Origin: Rebecca billardiae RCC1528
Lineage: Eukaryota > Haptophyta
Direction of reading: 5' to 3'
Assembly: GCA_965240325.2 (NCBI GenBank)
Contig: OZ251224.1
Span: 3,100,001-3,164,000, forward strand
Length of the DNA: 64,000 bases
Under the pieces are notes generated by a model that was given only the letters and a program-made list of their open reading frames with translations, made no database searches and had not been told where the DNA came from. Positions 39,729-50,499 of this stretch are shown here, one piece after another; position 1 is the first letter of the stretch; each line of letters opens with the position of its first letter. The translations under genes and the position numbers were made by a program.

Positions 39729-42700
39729 CTAGTCCCTGCGGCTACTCCTAGTGGCCGGCGGCGAGGAGGCATCAGCCGCGCCCAACATCATCGCGCCGTA
39801 GTTGGGCACCTGCGCACGCCTGCGCGCGAGCTCCGCGCGCTTGCGCGCCGTCTCCCTCGCGCGTGCGTCGAGCTGCGAGCTCGTCTCGCGCTCGCTCATC
39901 GTGCGCGCCGCCGAGCCCGGCCGCGCGCCGCGCGCCGTCGGCGCACCGTCGAGGGCAAGCCTCGTCTCGGCGAGCCGGGCGCGCCCTGCGGCGGCGCTGT
40001 CGGCGCTCGTGCGCGCGGAGGCGCTCGAGTGGAGGCTCGCGCGCAGCGCGGCGTCGAGGCCGCTCGCCGCCCGCCCCACGCCGCCCGCCCACCCGCCGCC
40101 GTGCCCGTCGCCGAGCGGTGTCGCCGTCAGAACACCCACGGCGCTCGGGACGTGCTCGGCGGCCTCGCGCCAGCCGGCCAGCTCGGCCTGCAGCCTGCCG
40201 TTCTGCGCGCTGAGCGCCTCCATCGCCGCCTCGAGCGCGTCGATGCGCGTGGCGGGCGGCAGCGCGGCCGTTGCCTCCTCGCCCCGCTCCCGCCCGGCCT
40301 CCCGGCCCGGCCCGCCGCCAGCCCTCTGCGCGTCCGCCGCGCGCGCCCGCGCGCCCTCGGCCCCCGCCGTCGCCTCAGCATCGCGCAGCGCATTCAAATC
40401 CGCTCGGAGCATATTCGAGATCTCCATCAGCTTGTCGCGCTCGGCGGTGAGCCGCTGCGCGTGCGCGCGCGCGGCCTCGAGCTGTGCGCGCAGCGCAGTC
40501 ACCTGCGCGCGCGACCATCCGTGCGGCGCGCGGGTGCGACGAGGTCGCCGGTCAATCGGCCGTCGATGCCGTGCTCGCGCGCACCGGCCGCGCCGCGGGG
40601 GGCCGCGAGCACACAGCGCCGCGCGCGGGCGCGCTTCACAGCACCTCCTGCGCCGAGCCGTGGCCTGCCTGCGCGCGGAGCTCGGATAGCTCCACCTCGG
40701 CTGCCGCGAGCTGGAGGGCGGCGGGCACACGCGGCCAGCACGCACGGCGGGGTGGGGTCGCGAGCGCGCACGCGTCATGCACTCTCACGAGTTGGCGCGC
40801 GCCGCCGCGCGGCGGCGGCAGGTGCTGCCTCGCGCGCACCCGTCGGCTGGCGTCGTCTGAGGCGGTGGTCGCCGCGGCGTGCGCCGCCTCTGCCGCGCGC
40901 GCGGCGGAGCGCGCGCGCTCCAGCTGCGCGCCCTGCTCGTCCAGCCTCGCGCGCAGCCCGCGCGCCTCCGACTCCGCCTGCTCGCGCTCGGCGCGCGCCG
41001 AGCGCGCGGCCGCGTCCGCGCGCGCCGCGTCCGCGCGCGCTTCCATCAGCTCGGCCTCGCGCTCGCCGAGTGCGCGGCGGAGCGTGGGCGTCTCGAGCGC
41101 GGCGGTGGCCGCGGCGTCGCCATCGCGCGCGGAGAGCAGCGCGCGCAGCCGGTCGCGCTGCGCGCGCAGCTCCGCGAGCTCCGCGCCGCCCTCGCCCGCC
41201 TCCGAGCGGCGCGGCGCGGCGGCGGCCGCAGCCTCCATCTCCCCACGCATCGAGGCGACTGCCGCGCCGAGGGATCGGTTGAGGGCGTGCGCGCGCGAGA
41301 GCTCCTCGCGCAGGGCGGAGGCCTCAGCCTCGGCGGCGGCGCCGGGCGGGATCGGCGTGGGCGGCGCGGCGGGCGGCGGCGTGCTCGGCGAGCCGAGCTC
41401 GTCCGAGCGCCCGTGCCGACATGTGCCGCCGCTGCCGAGCGCGCCGCGCGGCGAGCCAGGTGTCCCCGCCGCCGCCATCGCCGCGCGCACGGCGGCGGTC
41501 GCGAGCGGCGAGGAGTGGAAGGAGGGGAGCGATGGCGGCGACGGGAGTGACTCGGAGAGCTGGTCGTCCGGCGCGAGCGCGATCAGCCGCCGCCGGCTCG
41601 GCCCGGCGCTGCCGCCGGCCGCGCGCTCCGCCGACGCCTCCGCCGCCGCCGCCCGCTGGAGAGTTGCCTCGGCGCGCGCGGCGCGCGCGCGCGCACTCTC
41701 CGCCCCGCGCTCGGCGGCGGTGGCGGCGGCGAGCGCGGCGGCGAGCGCGGCGGCAGTGTCGGCGTGCGCCTCGTCCGCGTCCTGCGCGACGCCGAGCACC
41801 GCCGCGAGCTGCGCGCGCGCCGCAGCCGCGTCCGCCACCGCGGCCGCCGCCACGTCCGCACTCGCCGTGGCCTTTGCCTGCGCCGCCGCGTCCGCGGCGC
41901 GGGCGCTCTCGGCCGCAGCTCGCTCCGCCGCGCCGAGCCGCGCCTCGAGCTCGGCGGCGCGCGCGGTGGCGGCGGCCGAGGACTCGTCGGCTGATCTCGC
42001 CGCCTCCCTCGCCGCGCGCGCCGCCTCGGCCTGCGCGCGCGCCTCCGCGCGCTGCGCCTCCGCCTCCGCCCGAGCGCCGTCCGCCGCGGCGCGCGCCGCA
42101 CGCGTCTGCGCATCTCTGTCGCGCGCGGCGTCCGCGGCCGCGCCCTCGCTCGCGCGCAGCTCGTCGCGGAGGCACGCGAGCGTGGCGGCGAGCTCGGCGC
42201 GCAGCGAGTCGGCGGCGGCCTCCGCGCGCGCGCTCCGCTCGCGCTCGCCGCGCACCGCCGCCTCGTGCTCCGCCGCAAGCCGCGAGCGTTCTGTCTCGCG
42301 AGCGTCCGCGGCGGCGCGCTCGGCGGCGGCGAGCGCCGCAGAGGCCTCGGCGGCGCGCGCGTGCGCGTCGGCGTCGGCGGCGGCGAGCGCGGCGCGGGCG
42401 GCATCGGCGGCGGCGCGCGCGTCGTCGAGCTGCGCGCGCGTCTCCGCCAGCGCCTCGCGCACCGAGCCCGCGGCGCGCTCGGCGCGCGCCGCCGCGTCGC
42501 GCGCCTCCGCCTCCCTCGCCTCCCACGCGCTTTCGCGCTCAGTCGCCGCGTCGTCGTATGCCGCGGCCATCTCGGCGCGCTGGCGCTCGAGCTCGTCGGC
42601 GGCGTCGCGCGCGCGGCGCTCGAGCGCCCTGCGGTGCGCGTCGAACTCCGCGCGCTGCTCGCGCAGCGCCTCGTCCTTCGCCCACCGCGCCGCCTCCGCC

Positions 42701-43329
42701 TCCTCGCGCGTGCTCAGCAGCTTCGCCTGGTAGTATCCCTCCAACTCGAGCGCCTTTGCGCGCTCCGAGTCGACGGCGGCGCGGAGCTCCTCGAGCGCGA
42801 TGCGCTGCTCGGACGCCTCGGCCTCGCGCTCGTCCAGCAGCCGCTTCAGCCGCGCGAACGACGCGTCGTACGACGCGAGCTCCGAGTCGCGCTCGTCGAG
42901 CACGCGCAAGTTGTACGCAAAGTCCTCCTTCAGCCGGCCGATCTGCTGGATGTACGCGGTGTGCTCGGCCTCGCGCGCGGCGGAGGCCTCCTCGAGGACA
43001 ACGGCAGCGCGCAGCTCGGACACCTCGTGCAGCTCGCGCTCCTTCTGCAGCATCAGCTCGCGCAGCTCCTGCGCCGACGGCGGCGTGCTCAGCGTCAGGC
43101 CCGACGCATCCCGCGCGCCCGCGCCCGGCGGCGGCTTGGCCGCGGTGCGCGCAGACAAGGGCGACGGCGGAGACTCGTGCGCAGAGGCGTCGGCTCGCCC
43201 GGGCGCTGGCGAGCTCGCCGCCTGCAGCCCCGGCTCGTCGCGCTCCGGAGGCGCGCGAGGCGGGCTGACGAGCTCAGACATGCGTGCCCCGTATCGCTTG
43301 TTCAAATTTGCGCCGGCCGCCGCCGCCAT
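39729..43329 (-). CDS. CCDC57: CCDC57-family centriolar coiled-coil protein
   Basis: Probable exons are 43329-40840 (830 codons), 40710-40645 (22 codons) and 40502-39729 (258 codons with stop), all phase 0, giving about 1109 residues. Residues about 90-200 carry the CCDC57 hallmark: a LMLQKEREL..VSELRAAV start, RLKEDFAYNLRVLDERD, ELASYDASFARLKRLLDERE. The rest is long alanine/arginine/glutamate coiled coil. The last exon has LMEISNMLRADLNAL and ends with a basic tail containing RRAQVPNYGAMML. In animals CCDC57 is a microtubule-binding centriolar-satellite protein that works with CEP63 and is needed for centriole duplication and ciliogenesis. The donor of exon 2 is ambiguous: a GC site at 40668 would shorten it by eight codons. 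It is divergent from TLK. Confidence 0.75.
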
Positions 43330-43615
43330 GCTGACAACACGGTACTATGTGTCCGGACTCCGCGCGTCGCACGCCGACGAGAGACCGTTGGCCGAGCCCG
43401 GCTCGGGACTCGGCAGTCGAGCAGCGCGAGACGCCGGCGGCGCCCCCGCAGTCCTGTGGGGTTTGGGCCCGCGCGTCCACGCGCTCACGTCCCCACGCGT
43501 GGGTGTCCGCCGACCTCCCGCGCAGGGTGAGCGCCATCGCCTTCGGCACGCGCTGCCGCGCGCGCCGCCGCACCTCTCACCCCGCCGTCCACGCGCGCGC
43601 CTGCGCGCAGGAAAG

Positions 43616-45885
43616 ATGAGGGCGTCCGCGTCCCCCGACCCGGCGGCCGCGGCGGCCATCCACTCGGAGCTGTCGGGCGACAAGTTCCATCTGCTGGAGG
43701 AGCGGCTGCGCCAGCGCGCACGCGCCGCCGCGCCTCCCCCTGCCCTCTCCACCGTCGGCTTCGACCCGCTGTCGACGCCTGCGCCGCGCACGGATGCGCC
43801 GGACGGCGGCGCGCTGCCTCTGCCCGCGTCCGACGCGCCGGCGGCGGCGGCCGATGCGCCGAAGCGCGGGCGCGCGTCTCCCGGTGACGGCGCGGCACGC
43901 TCGACGAAGCACAAGCCCGCCGCCGAGCCGCCGCGCATCACCGACTTCTACGCGTCCACGCTCACGACGCCGCTCGGGCGCGGGCTCGCGCCGCCGCCCA
44001 AGCACGCGCACACACAGACAGAGCCGCTGGCGGAGGAGGCGGAGATCAAGCGGCTGCGCGAAGCGCTCGGCGTGGCGCAGGAGCAGGCGCGCGTGGCGCA
44101 GGCCCAGCTCGAGCCCGTGCGCGCCGAGCTCGACCGTGCGCAAGAGCTCGCCGAGGCGGGCGGCAAGCAGGCAGTTGTCTGGCTGCGCAAGATGTGTCGG
44201 CTCGAGAAGGCGGCGGCGCGCGAGGCGGCGACGCGCAATTCGGCCAGCCTCGGCACCGTCGGGTGGCAGCGCGTCGGCGCGAATATGAGCGAGGTGTGGG
44301 AGCCCGGGAACGCGTTCCGCGAGCTGCAGGCGCGGCAGGCCGAGCTCGCGGAGAACAAGGAGGCGCTCGAGCGCGACCGGCGCGCGCTCGCGGCGGCAGC
44401 CAAGAAGCGCGCCGGAGCGGGCGGCGCGGCTGGCGCGGCCGAGCCGGAGCCGCCAGAGCCGCGCGTGCTCACCGAGCGTGAGGAGGTGCTCCGGCTGAAG
44501 GCCGCGACGCTCAAGCGGCAGGAGGCCGCCCTCGCCGAGGAGAGCGCGCGGCTCGAGCGCGAGAAGCGCCTGCACATCCGCGAGCTCAAGCGCATTCGGG
44601 ATGAGGTAAGCGGCGCGCGCCGCGCGCCGCGCCACGCGCCACGCGCCACGCGCCACGCGCGACGCGCGCCGAGCGCGCGCGCGCGCCCAACGGCGCGCGT
44701 GCCGCGGCGCCATCCGGCCGTGAGCGCGCGGGCGGGTCCCGCGCGCGGTGTGAGAAGGCATCTGCGTCGTCGGCACGCGCGGGTCTCTGCACCTTCCACG
44801 CCCCCTCTGCCCGGCCCTCGTCGCCAGCAAGCCGTGCCGCTCAGCGCGCGCGCCACGGCCTCGCTCCGCTCCGCCCGTCCCGCGCGCCCGCCCGTGCGCG
44901 CAGGATGGCTCGCGGTTCTCGAACCAGCAGCTGCTGAGCGGGCGGTACCTGCTGCTCGAGCTGCTCGGCCGGGGCGGCTTCTCCGAGGTGTACCGCGCGT
45001 ACGACACGCGCGAGCACCGCGAGGTCGCGTGCAAGATCCACCAGCTGTGCGCGCACTGGTCGGATGAGCGCAAGGCCAACTACACGCGGCACGCGACGCG
45101 CGAGTACGCCATCCACAAGGCGCTGCGCCACGACCGGATCGTCGCGCTGCACGACGTGTTCGAGATCGACGCGCAGACGTTCGCGACGGTGCTGCAGTTC
45201 TGCAACGGCGGCGACCTCGACGCGCTGCTCAAGGAGCAGCGCACGCTGCCGGAGAAGGAGGCGCGCGCCATCATCGTGCAGGTCTTCGCCGGGCTGCACT
45301 ATCTCAACTCGCAGCGGCAGCGGGTGATCCACTACGACCTCAAGCCGGGGAATATCCTCTTCCACGGCGGCGAGGTGAAGCTCACGGACTTCGGGCTGTC
45401 GAAGCTGATGGACGAGAGCGCTGACCTCTCGCAGGGGATGGAGCTCACCTCGCAGGGCGCGGGCACGTACTGGTACCTGCCGCCTGAGTGCTTCGAGCTC
45501 TCGGGCCCGCAGCCGCCGCGCATCTGCTCCAAAGTGGACGTGTGGTCGGCGGGGGTTGTCTTCTATCAGGTGCCGTGCACGCCTCGCGCGCCCGCGCGCG
45601 CCCGTGCGCGCAGTGCCCACCCAGCTGACGCGGTGCGCCTGCCGCTCGCACCGCGCGCAGATGTTGTTCGGCAAGAAGCCCTTTGGCGACGAGCTCTCGC
45701 AGGAGTCGCTCCTTACCACGCAGACTATGCGCAACGCGGTCCACGTTGAGTTCCCGAGCAAGCCGAGCGTCTCGGCGGACGCCAAGGACTTCCTCCGCCG
45801 CTGTCTCGCTCACAACAAGAACGAGCGGCCGGACTTGCTGTCCATCTTCACCGAGCCGTACCTCTCCTCGGGGAAGGGCAAGTGA
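43616..45885 (+). CDS. TLK: Tousled-like serine/threonine kinase
   Basis: Three coding exons: 43616-44605, 44904-45569 and 45661-45885 (626 residues). A 5'-UTR intron probably runs from GTGAGC near 43527 to CAG at 43610, just before the ATG. The N-terminus is disordered with a coiled coil (about 140-325), as in TLKs, which oligomerise. The kinase domain (about 344-615) shows the glycine loop [10 protein letters not shown], the VACKIHQL lysine at 374, HYDLKPGN with catalytic Asp475 (the HYD variant typical of TLK), DFG at 492-494 and [13 protein letters not shown]. TLKs phosphorylate the histone chaperone ASF1 and promote nucleosome assembly during replication and repair. The match is near-continuous through the kinase domain. 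Introns are 298 and 91 bp, GT-AG. Confidence 0.93.
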
Positions 45886-46536
45886 CATGAAGCCAACCTC
45901 GCATCGTCCGATTCGTCGGCGACCCGTTTTTTCGTCATCCTTCGTCCGCCTGACGAATGACAGCTGCTTAAGCTACAGCACGAGTTCAGCTTCGCTCCCC
46001 AGTGACAGTGAGCATGCCAGTCCGGCAGGTACGGCCGGCGCGGTGCCCGGCCGGCCCCGTGCGGGGCACCGCGGCCGCGCCGCCCGTGGCCTGGACCCTG
46101 TCCAGGCTGGGGCCGATCACGGCCTAGCTAGTATTAGTAGCTGGAATCCGCGGCCGTTGCCCGTTGCATAGTCCGCCGCCGCCTGAATCAGCATCATTAC
46201 TGTGATGATGCCGATGATTATGAAAGTCAGTAATGAAACAGCAGTCGTTGATACGTCGTAATAACCCGACCGATGTCACCGATGTAATAATTTAATAATT
46301 GATATACCCAATGAGCGGCCCGACTCATATAGTATCGTGATCGTCGCGGGTCTCGGCCTCGGGCGTCTCGCCGCCTCACTCACTCTCCAGCTCGGGCGGC
46401 TCGGCTGGGTCCGGAGTCGGACCGTACGAGTGTCACTCCGCGGCCGTGCTGTCGTCGAAGTGTCGAACATGCATGCCGATCAGATGGGCCCCGCGACCCG
46501 CTGCGAACAATAAACGCACTACAAATGTGGTCATCG
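45886..46536. other. Gene-free spacer of 650 bp
   Basis: Lies between the convergent TLK and headpiece genes. It includes a GC-rich self-complementary patch (GGTGCCCGGCCGG..CCCCGTGCGGGGCACC, about 46041-46070) and AT-richer DNA with ATGAT/TAATAATTTAATAATT words near 46190-46310. No gene seen. Confidence 0.5.
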
Positions 46537-47109
46537 TCAGAATAGGCCTGCCCCGTGCTTGACTTTTCTCTGCCGCCAAGCGGGCAAGGCCTTGAACTCG
46601 GCGCGCGTCATGCCCAAGCATCGCTCGAAGTCTGCGACAGACAGGAAATCCTCACGGCGGGCGGGGTCAACGTCAGGCGGCCACACCATCCCCACCTGGA
46701 GAGCTTGCGGTGAGTAGCACGCATTGCCGGCCGCGTCTCGCACCGTGGCCGCGTTATCGGTGGCAGGGACCGCCCTGTCTACGACGACTCCCGTGCTTGC
46801 CCGTCGGAGCGCGTCGACAGCAGCAGCTGCTTCGGAGCGCTGCTCCATCACCTGCGCGTAGAGCTGCGACCCAAGCGCTGATTCGAGAGCCTCTTTACCC
46901 GCGAGCTCTATGAGCCCATCGACAGAAGCGATGATGCGCTGCAGCGCTGCGTCCTCTAGCTCCGTCACGCGGCATTGGTGCGCGATCACGTACACGCGCA
47001 ACAGCTCATACGTCGGCACCCGCCTCAGGCTCTGCAGAGCTCTCGAGACCTCTCGTCCGGCGAGCTCTTGTAGCGAGGGCAAGCGTATCTTGTCATCTCT
47101 GTCGGTCAT
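46537..47109 (-). CDS. Small villin-headpiece domain protein
   Basis: 190 residues from the ATG at 47109. The open frame continues upstream to 47508 but overlaps the neighbouring gene's start. The last 40 residues (about 150-190) match the villin headpiece: DFLSVADFERCLGMTRAEF followed by KALPAWRQRKVKHGAGLF, with the conserved core Phe residues, the LP-x-W turn and the terminal GLF. This compact domain binds F-actin in villin, dematin and related proteins. Residues about 10-80 form a helical region (PTYELLRVYVIAHQ..) that I do not recognise. No gelsolin repeats are attached, which is unusual for a headpiece protein. It is divergent from the sulfotransferase gene. Confidence 0.8.
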   Translation of the reverse strand: MTDRDDKIRLPSLQELAGREVSRALQSLRRVPTYELLRVYVIAHQCRVTELEDAALQRIIASVDGLIELAGKEALESALGSQLYAQVMEQRSEAAAAVDALRRASTGVVVDRAVPATDNAATVRDAAGNACYSPQALQVGMVWPPDVDPARREDFLSVADFERCLGMTRAEFKALPAWRQRKVKHGAGLF

Positions 47110-47282
47110 GCCTTGTGGCACGGCTGTCGCACGCCCTTCCTCGCCGCGACTCCTCAGGACGGTCCCCGCAGGCCGCCGGCCGGCCGCGCGGCCGCCCACG
47201 GTCATCGTCCGGAAATTCGGCAATAATAATAAACATCCGGCACGTACGGAATTGGCAAGCAAATTGCGACGTTCACCGCACG

Positions 47283-49583
47283 ATGCCGTCGTCGCTCGCG
47301 GCGACCGCGCCGCCTGCGCCGGGCAGGCCAGCGTCGCGGGGCGCGCGAGTGCGCCTCGTGGCGCTGGCGGTGCTGGGCACCGCCTTCCTCGCCATGGTCG
47401 GCGAGCGCGCCACTCGGCACGCGACGTCGCTCTCGGCGCTGTACACACTGCCGGCGACGCCACCGAGGCGAGACAGCGCAATGCTTGCGGCGCTGCACGC
47501 AGACCCACTGGACCAGACCGCGCTCGCGGAGGCGGAGGAGGCGCACAAGTCGGCCCGCGATGGCGCTATTGGCCAGCAGCCCGCCGATGCGCCTGGCGCC
47601 ACGCAGACGGCTCCGTCGAGCCAGCCGTCCGTGCGCGGCGCCGCGTCGGACGCATCAGCAGCGCTGGCCGGCGAGAGCCCTCCGCGGCTCGTCGAGCGCC
47701 CGCTGCCCAAGTGCATGGTGGGCTTCTTCGTGCACGTGGACAAGACGGGCGGCACCTCGGTCCGCTCGCTGCTCCAGGCTCAGGGCGCGCACGGCGACTT
47801 CGACACCATCCTCTTCACGCAGCAGACGCGCACGCCGTTCTGGGACGTGCTCGTGCAGAACCTCGTCGCGCGCGCGACCGCGCGGCAGTCGGTGCGGCTG
47901 CTCGTCGAGATGCACACGTCGCAGTCGACGTCGCACATGTTCTGGGCGGAGATGCTCCGCGACATCCTCGCCCTGCGCGTGCTCTTCAGGCGCAGCTACC
48001 CGCACCTCGGCCCCGAGGGCTGCCCGGTCCGGCTCGCCACGTTCTTCCGAGCTCCCCTCGACACCGTGCTCTCGCTGCATCACTACTCGATCTACGGCCG
48101 CTCGCCGCTGTGCATGTGGTTGCCGACGTCGTCGATGCAGATGCGGCTGTTCATGGGCCTGCCGTACGACACGTCGATGACCCGCACCCTGTTCACGCGC
48201 GAGCACGCCGCAGCCGTGCTCGGCGTGCTCGTGGGCGCGTGCGCCGACGGCCAGAAGGCCGGCTGCACCGCGCCCAATGGCACGCAGCTGGCCGCGGTGG
48301 CGGGCTTCGATGCGGTGGGCGTGACGGAGGAGTGGTGGCCCAGCATGCTGAGGCTGGTGGACGTGTTCGGCCTCCAGCACCCCGACGTCGCGACCGTCAA
48401 CGTCGCGGCGACGAAGGGGGGCTCCGGCAGCGTCGTAGCACGCTCGGCACTCCGGTGCTCGAAGCCTCGTCGGGAGACGGAGGATTTTGTGGCCGTGCGC
48501 ATCCAGTCGTCCTCGCTGATCGCGTTCAAGCTGCAGCGGAGCAGACCAGGGCAGAATGTGGTGGGCTGCCCAGGCTTCGGCTGCGTGCTTCCCGCGCGCA
48601 TGCACAACTGGACCGAGGACGTGAGGAGCAACATCCTGCGCCGGCCGCTCACGCCAGGGCGCAAGCAGCCGGGTGGCGGCGGCGCCGCACCCGCCTCGGT
48701 TGCCAAGCGGCCGCGGAGGCTAGGAACGGACGACGCTCAGCCGCAGGGGAGCGAGCTGATCGTGTCGCTGCTGCGCCGGCCGTGGGTCAACGGCTCATGC
48801 GACCACGCCGAGGCGCAGCCCGCCGCCGTCGTCGACCGGCTATGCCGCGCCCTGCAGTGGGATAGGGTGCTCCATGCGCACGCGACACGGTCGCTGCACG
48901 CGAAGCGATCGCCGTCGCGCGACGCGCGCGCGGTGCTGATGGAGGCGCGCGTGGCGGCGCAGGCGGGCAAGATGTCGGATGGGCGCCTCTCGTGCCCCAC
49001 GTGCCATCAGAAGCGCGAGTCGATGCTCGACGAGTGCTGGCGCAAGCTCGTTCACTACCCCGCTGATCCGGGCGCGCTGGTGTGTCGGCGCCGCTGGTTT
49101 GGAGGCGAGCGCGGCCTCTCGCGCCCGTCGCAGTGGGAGAAGGGCGCCCTGTTGGGGCAGCGCGCGCCTTGCTGGCGCACGTGCTGGCGCTCGCGCTCGG
49201 CGGCGGCGGATGCGGATGCCAGCGCGGTGCACTGCACCGCGCCGTGCTACGACGATGGCGGCGATGATGCCGACGCGGAGAGCGAGGCGCACGCCCGAGC
49301 ACCCACTGATTCGCGTCTTGCACCTTCGCCACTGCCGGCGACGGCCGAGCGCACGGCCCTGCGTAGCGTGCTCGACGTGGCGCCCGTGCGCTTCTACCGA
49401 GAGTGGTCGACTGTGACTCGGCCCAAGCTGCTCGACGAGCTCCCGGCGCCGCTGAGGAGCCACGTGCTTGCGCCGCTGGACTTCTCAACCTATGAGCTCG
49501 GCAGCTACGCACGTATCGCGAAGCGTGGCTGGGCGCCTTTCCCGCCACGCGCGTCGTGGGACTGGGAAGAGGCCGCGCCGTGA
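47283..49583 (+). CDS. Large type II membrane sulfotransferase-like protein
   Basis: 766 residues from the ATG at 47283. A single TM segment near residues 22-40 (VRLVALAVLGTAFLAMV) gives a type II Golgi topology. The PAPS 5'-phosphosulfate loop is FFVHVDKTGGTSVRSLL (about 147-163) and the 3'-phosphate motif is FRAPLDTVLSLHHY (about 256-269). Such enzymes transfer sulfate from PAPS to glycans or proteins in the Golgi. The C-terminal half is unlike known sulfotransferases: it is cysteine-rich with CPTCHQKRESMLDECW (around 571-586) and a conserved-looking tail. The final about 105 codons and the 3' flank are duplicated in tandem immediately downstream. Confidence 0.78.
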   Translation: MPSSLAATAPPAPGRPASRGARVRLVALAVLGTAFLAMVGERATRHATSLSALYTLPATPPRRDSAMLAALHADPLDQTALAEAEEAHKSARDGAIGQQPADAPGATQTAPSSQPSVRGAASDASAALAGESPPRLVERPLPKCMVGFFVHVDKTGGTSVRSLLQAQGAHGDFDTILFTQQTRTPFWDVLVQNLVARATARQSVRLLVEMHTSQSTSHMFWAEMLRDILALRVLFRRSYPHLGPEGCPVRLATFFRAPLDTVLSLHHYSIYGRSPLCMWLPTSSMQMRLFMGLPYDTSMTRTLFTREHAAAVLGVLVGACADGQKAGCTAPNGTQLAAVAGFDAVGVTEEWWPSMLRLVDVFGLQHPDVATVNVAATKGGSGSVVARSALRCSKPRRETEDFVAVRIQSSSLIAFKLQRSRPGQNVVGCPGFGCVLPARMHNWTEDVRSNILRRPLTPGRKQPGGGGAAPASVAKRPRRLGTDDAQPQGSELIVSLLRRPWVNGSCDHAEAQPAAVVDRLCRALQWDRVLHAHATRSLHAKRSPSRDARAVLMEARVAAQAGKMSDGRLSCPTCHQKRESMLDECWRKLVHYPADPGALVCRRRWFGGERGLSRPSQWEKGALLGQRAPCWRTCWRSRSAAADADASAVHCTAPCYDDGGDDADAESEAHARAPTDSRLAPSPLPATAERTALRSVLDVAPVRFYREWSTVTRPKLLDELPAPLRSHVLAPLDFSTYELGSYARIAKRGWAPFPPRASWDWEEAAP

Positions 49584-50160
49584 CAGCGTGTCGCGTGACA
49601 CCGCCACCGGCGTCGCGCGTCACTCACTAGTGTCTATCATTGTGACAATGTGACACACTGACACTCGCCGCCGATGATGCTTTCCAAGCGTCTGCACAGC
49701 ACAGTCAGTCAATGCCGACGCGGAGAGCGAGGCGCACGCCCGAGCACCCACTGATTCGCGTCTTGCACCTTCGCCACTGCCGGCGACGGCCGAGCGCACG
49801 GCCCTGCGTAGCGTGCTCGACGTGGCGCCCGTGCGCTTCTACCGAGAGTGGTCGACTGTGACTCGGCCCAAGCTGCTCGACGAGCTCCCGGCGCCGCTGA
49901 GGAGCCACGTGCTTGCGCCGCTGGACTTCTCAACCTATGAGCTCGGCGGCAGCTACGCACGTATCGCGAAGCGTGGCTGGGCGCCTTTCCCGCCACGCGC
50001 GTCGTGGGACTGGGAAGAGGCCGCGCCGTGACAGCGTGTCGCGTGACACCGCCACCGGCGTCGCGCGTCACTCACTAGTGTCTATCATTGTGACAATGTG
50101 ACACACTGACACTCGCCGCCGATGATGCTTTCCAAGCGTCTGCACAGCACAGTCAGTCAG
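49268..50160. repeat. Tandem duplication of the sulfotransferase 3' end
   Basis: Bases 49268-49712 (last about 105 codons plus 129 bp of 3' flank) are repeated at 49713-50160. By eye the copies are identical except for one extra GGC triplet near 49948 in copy 2, adding a glycine codon to the unused copy. Copy 2 has no start in frame with the rest of the gene, so it is probably an untranslated remnant or an alternative 3' end. Confidence 0.9.
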
Positions 50161-50499
50161 TGTACATACTGACTGCTATATCCGATCGCGCATCAAATAA
50201 TAATATTTTATTGACGACGTCAGTCAACCAGGGCGGCTACTAGAGAGTAACTACTCAGAGTAGCGGAGAGAGTAGAGGCCGCTTAGACTTAAATGTAGTA
50301 GTCATAATGAAACATTATATATATTATAAATTAATGTATTAACAAAATTTGATTTTATGATCAATGGCGCCCGACGATTTAGGCGCGCTGCGCAATCCAA
50401 AGTCGCCAATACAGACACGGAGGCAACCGAGCGCGCGCGACAATACATGCATGCGTGATGTGCTCGCGCGTCCTGATGACGTGACGCGCATACTGACAT
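50161..50499. other. AT-rich intergenic stretch
   Basis: Contains very AT-rich DNA for this genome at 50180-50360 (TATATATTATAAATTAATG and similar). It precedes the conserved 3' flank of the NRT2 copy on the minus strand. No gene. Confidence 0.55.

Noticed and set aside
40484-42733. Plus-strand 749-codon Ala/Ser/Arg ORF opposite CCDC57
   Set aside because: Shadow of the coiled-coil reading frame; composition is a mirror of GC-rich Ala/Glu/Arg codons, and the minus strand has recognisable CCDC57 motifs.
46041-46100. tRNA or structured RNA from the GC-rich self-complementary patch
   Set aside because: It can form a hairpin but lacks a T-loop consensus, acceptor stem pairing and an anticodon arm.
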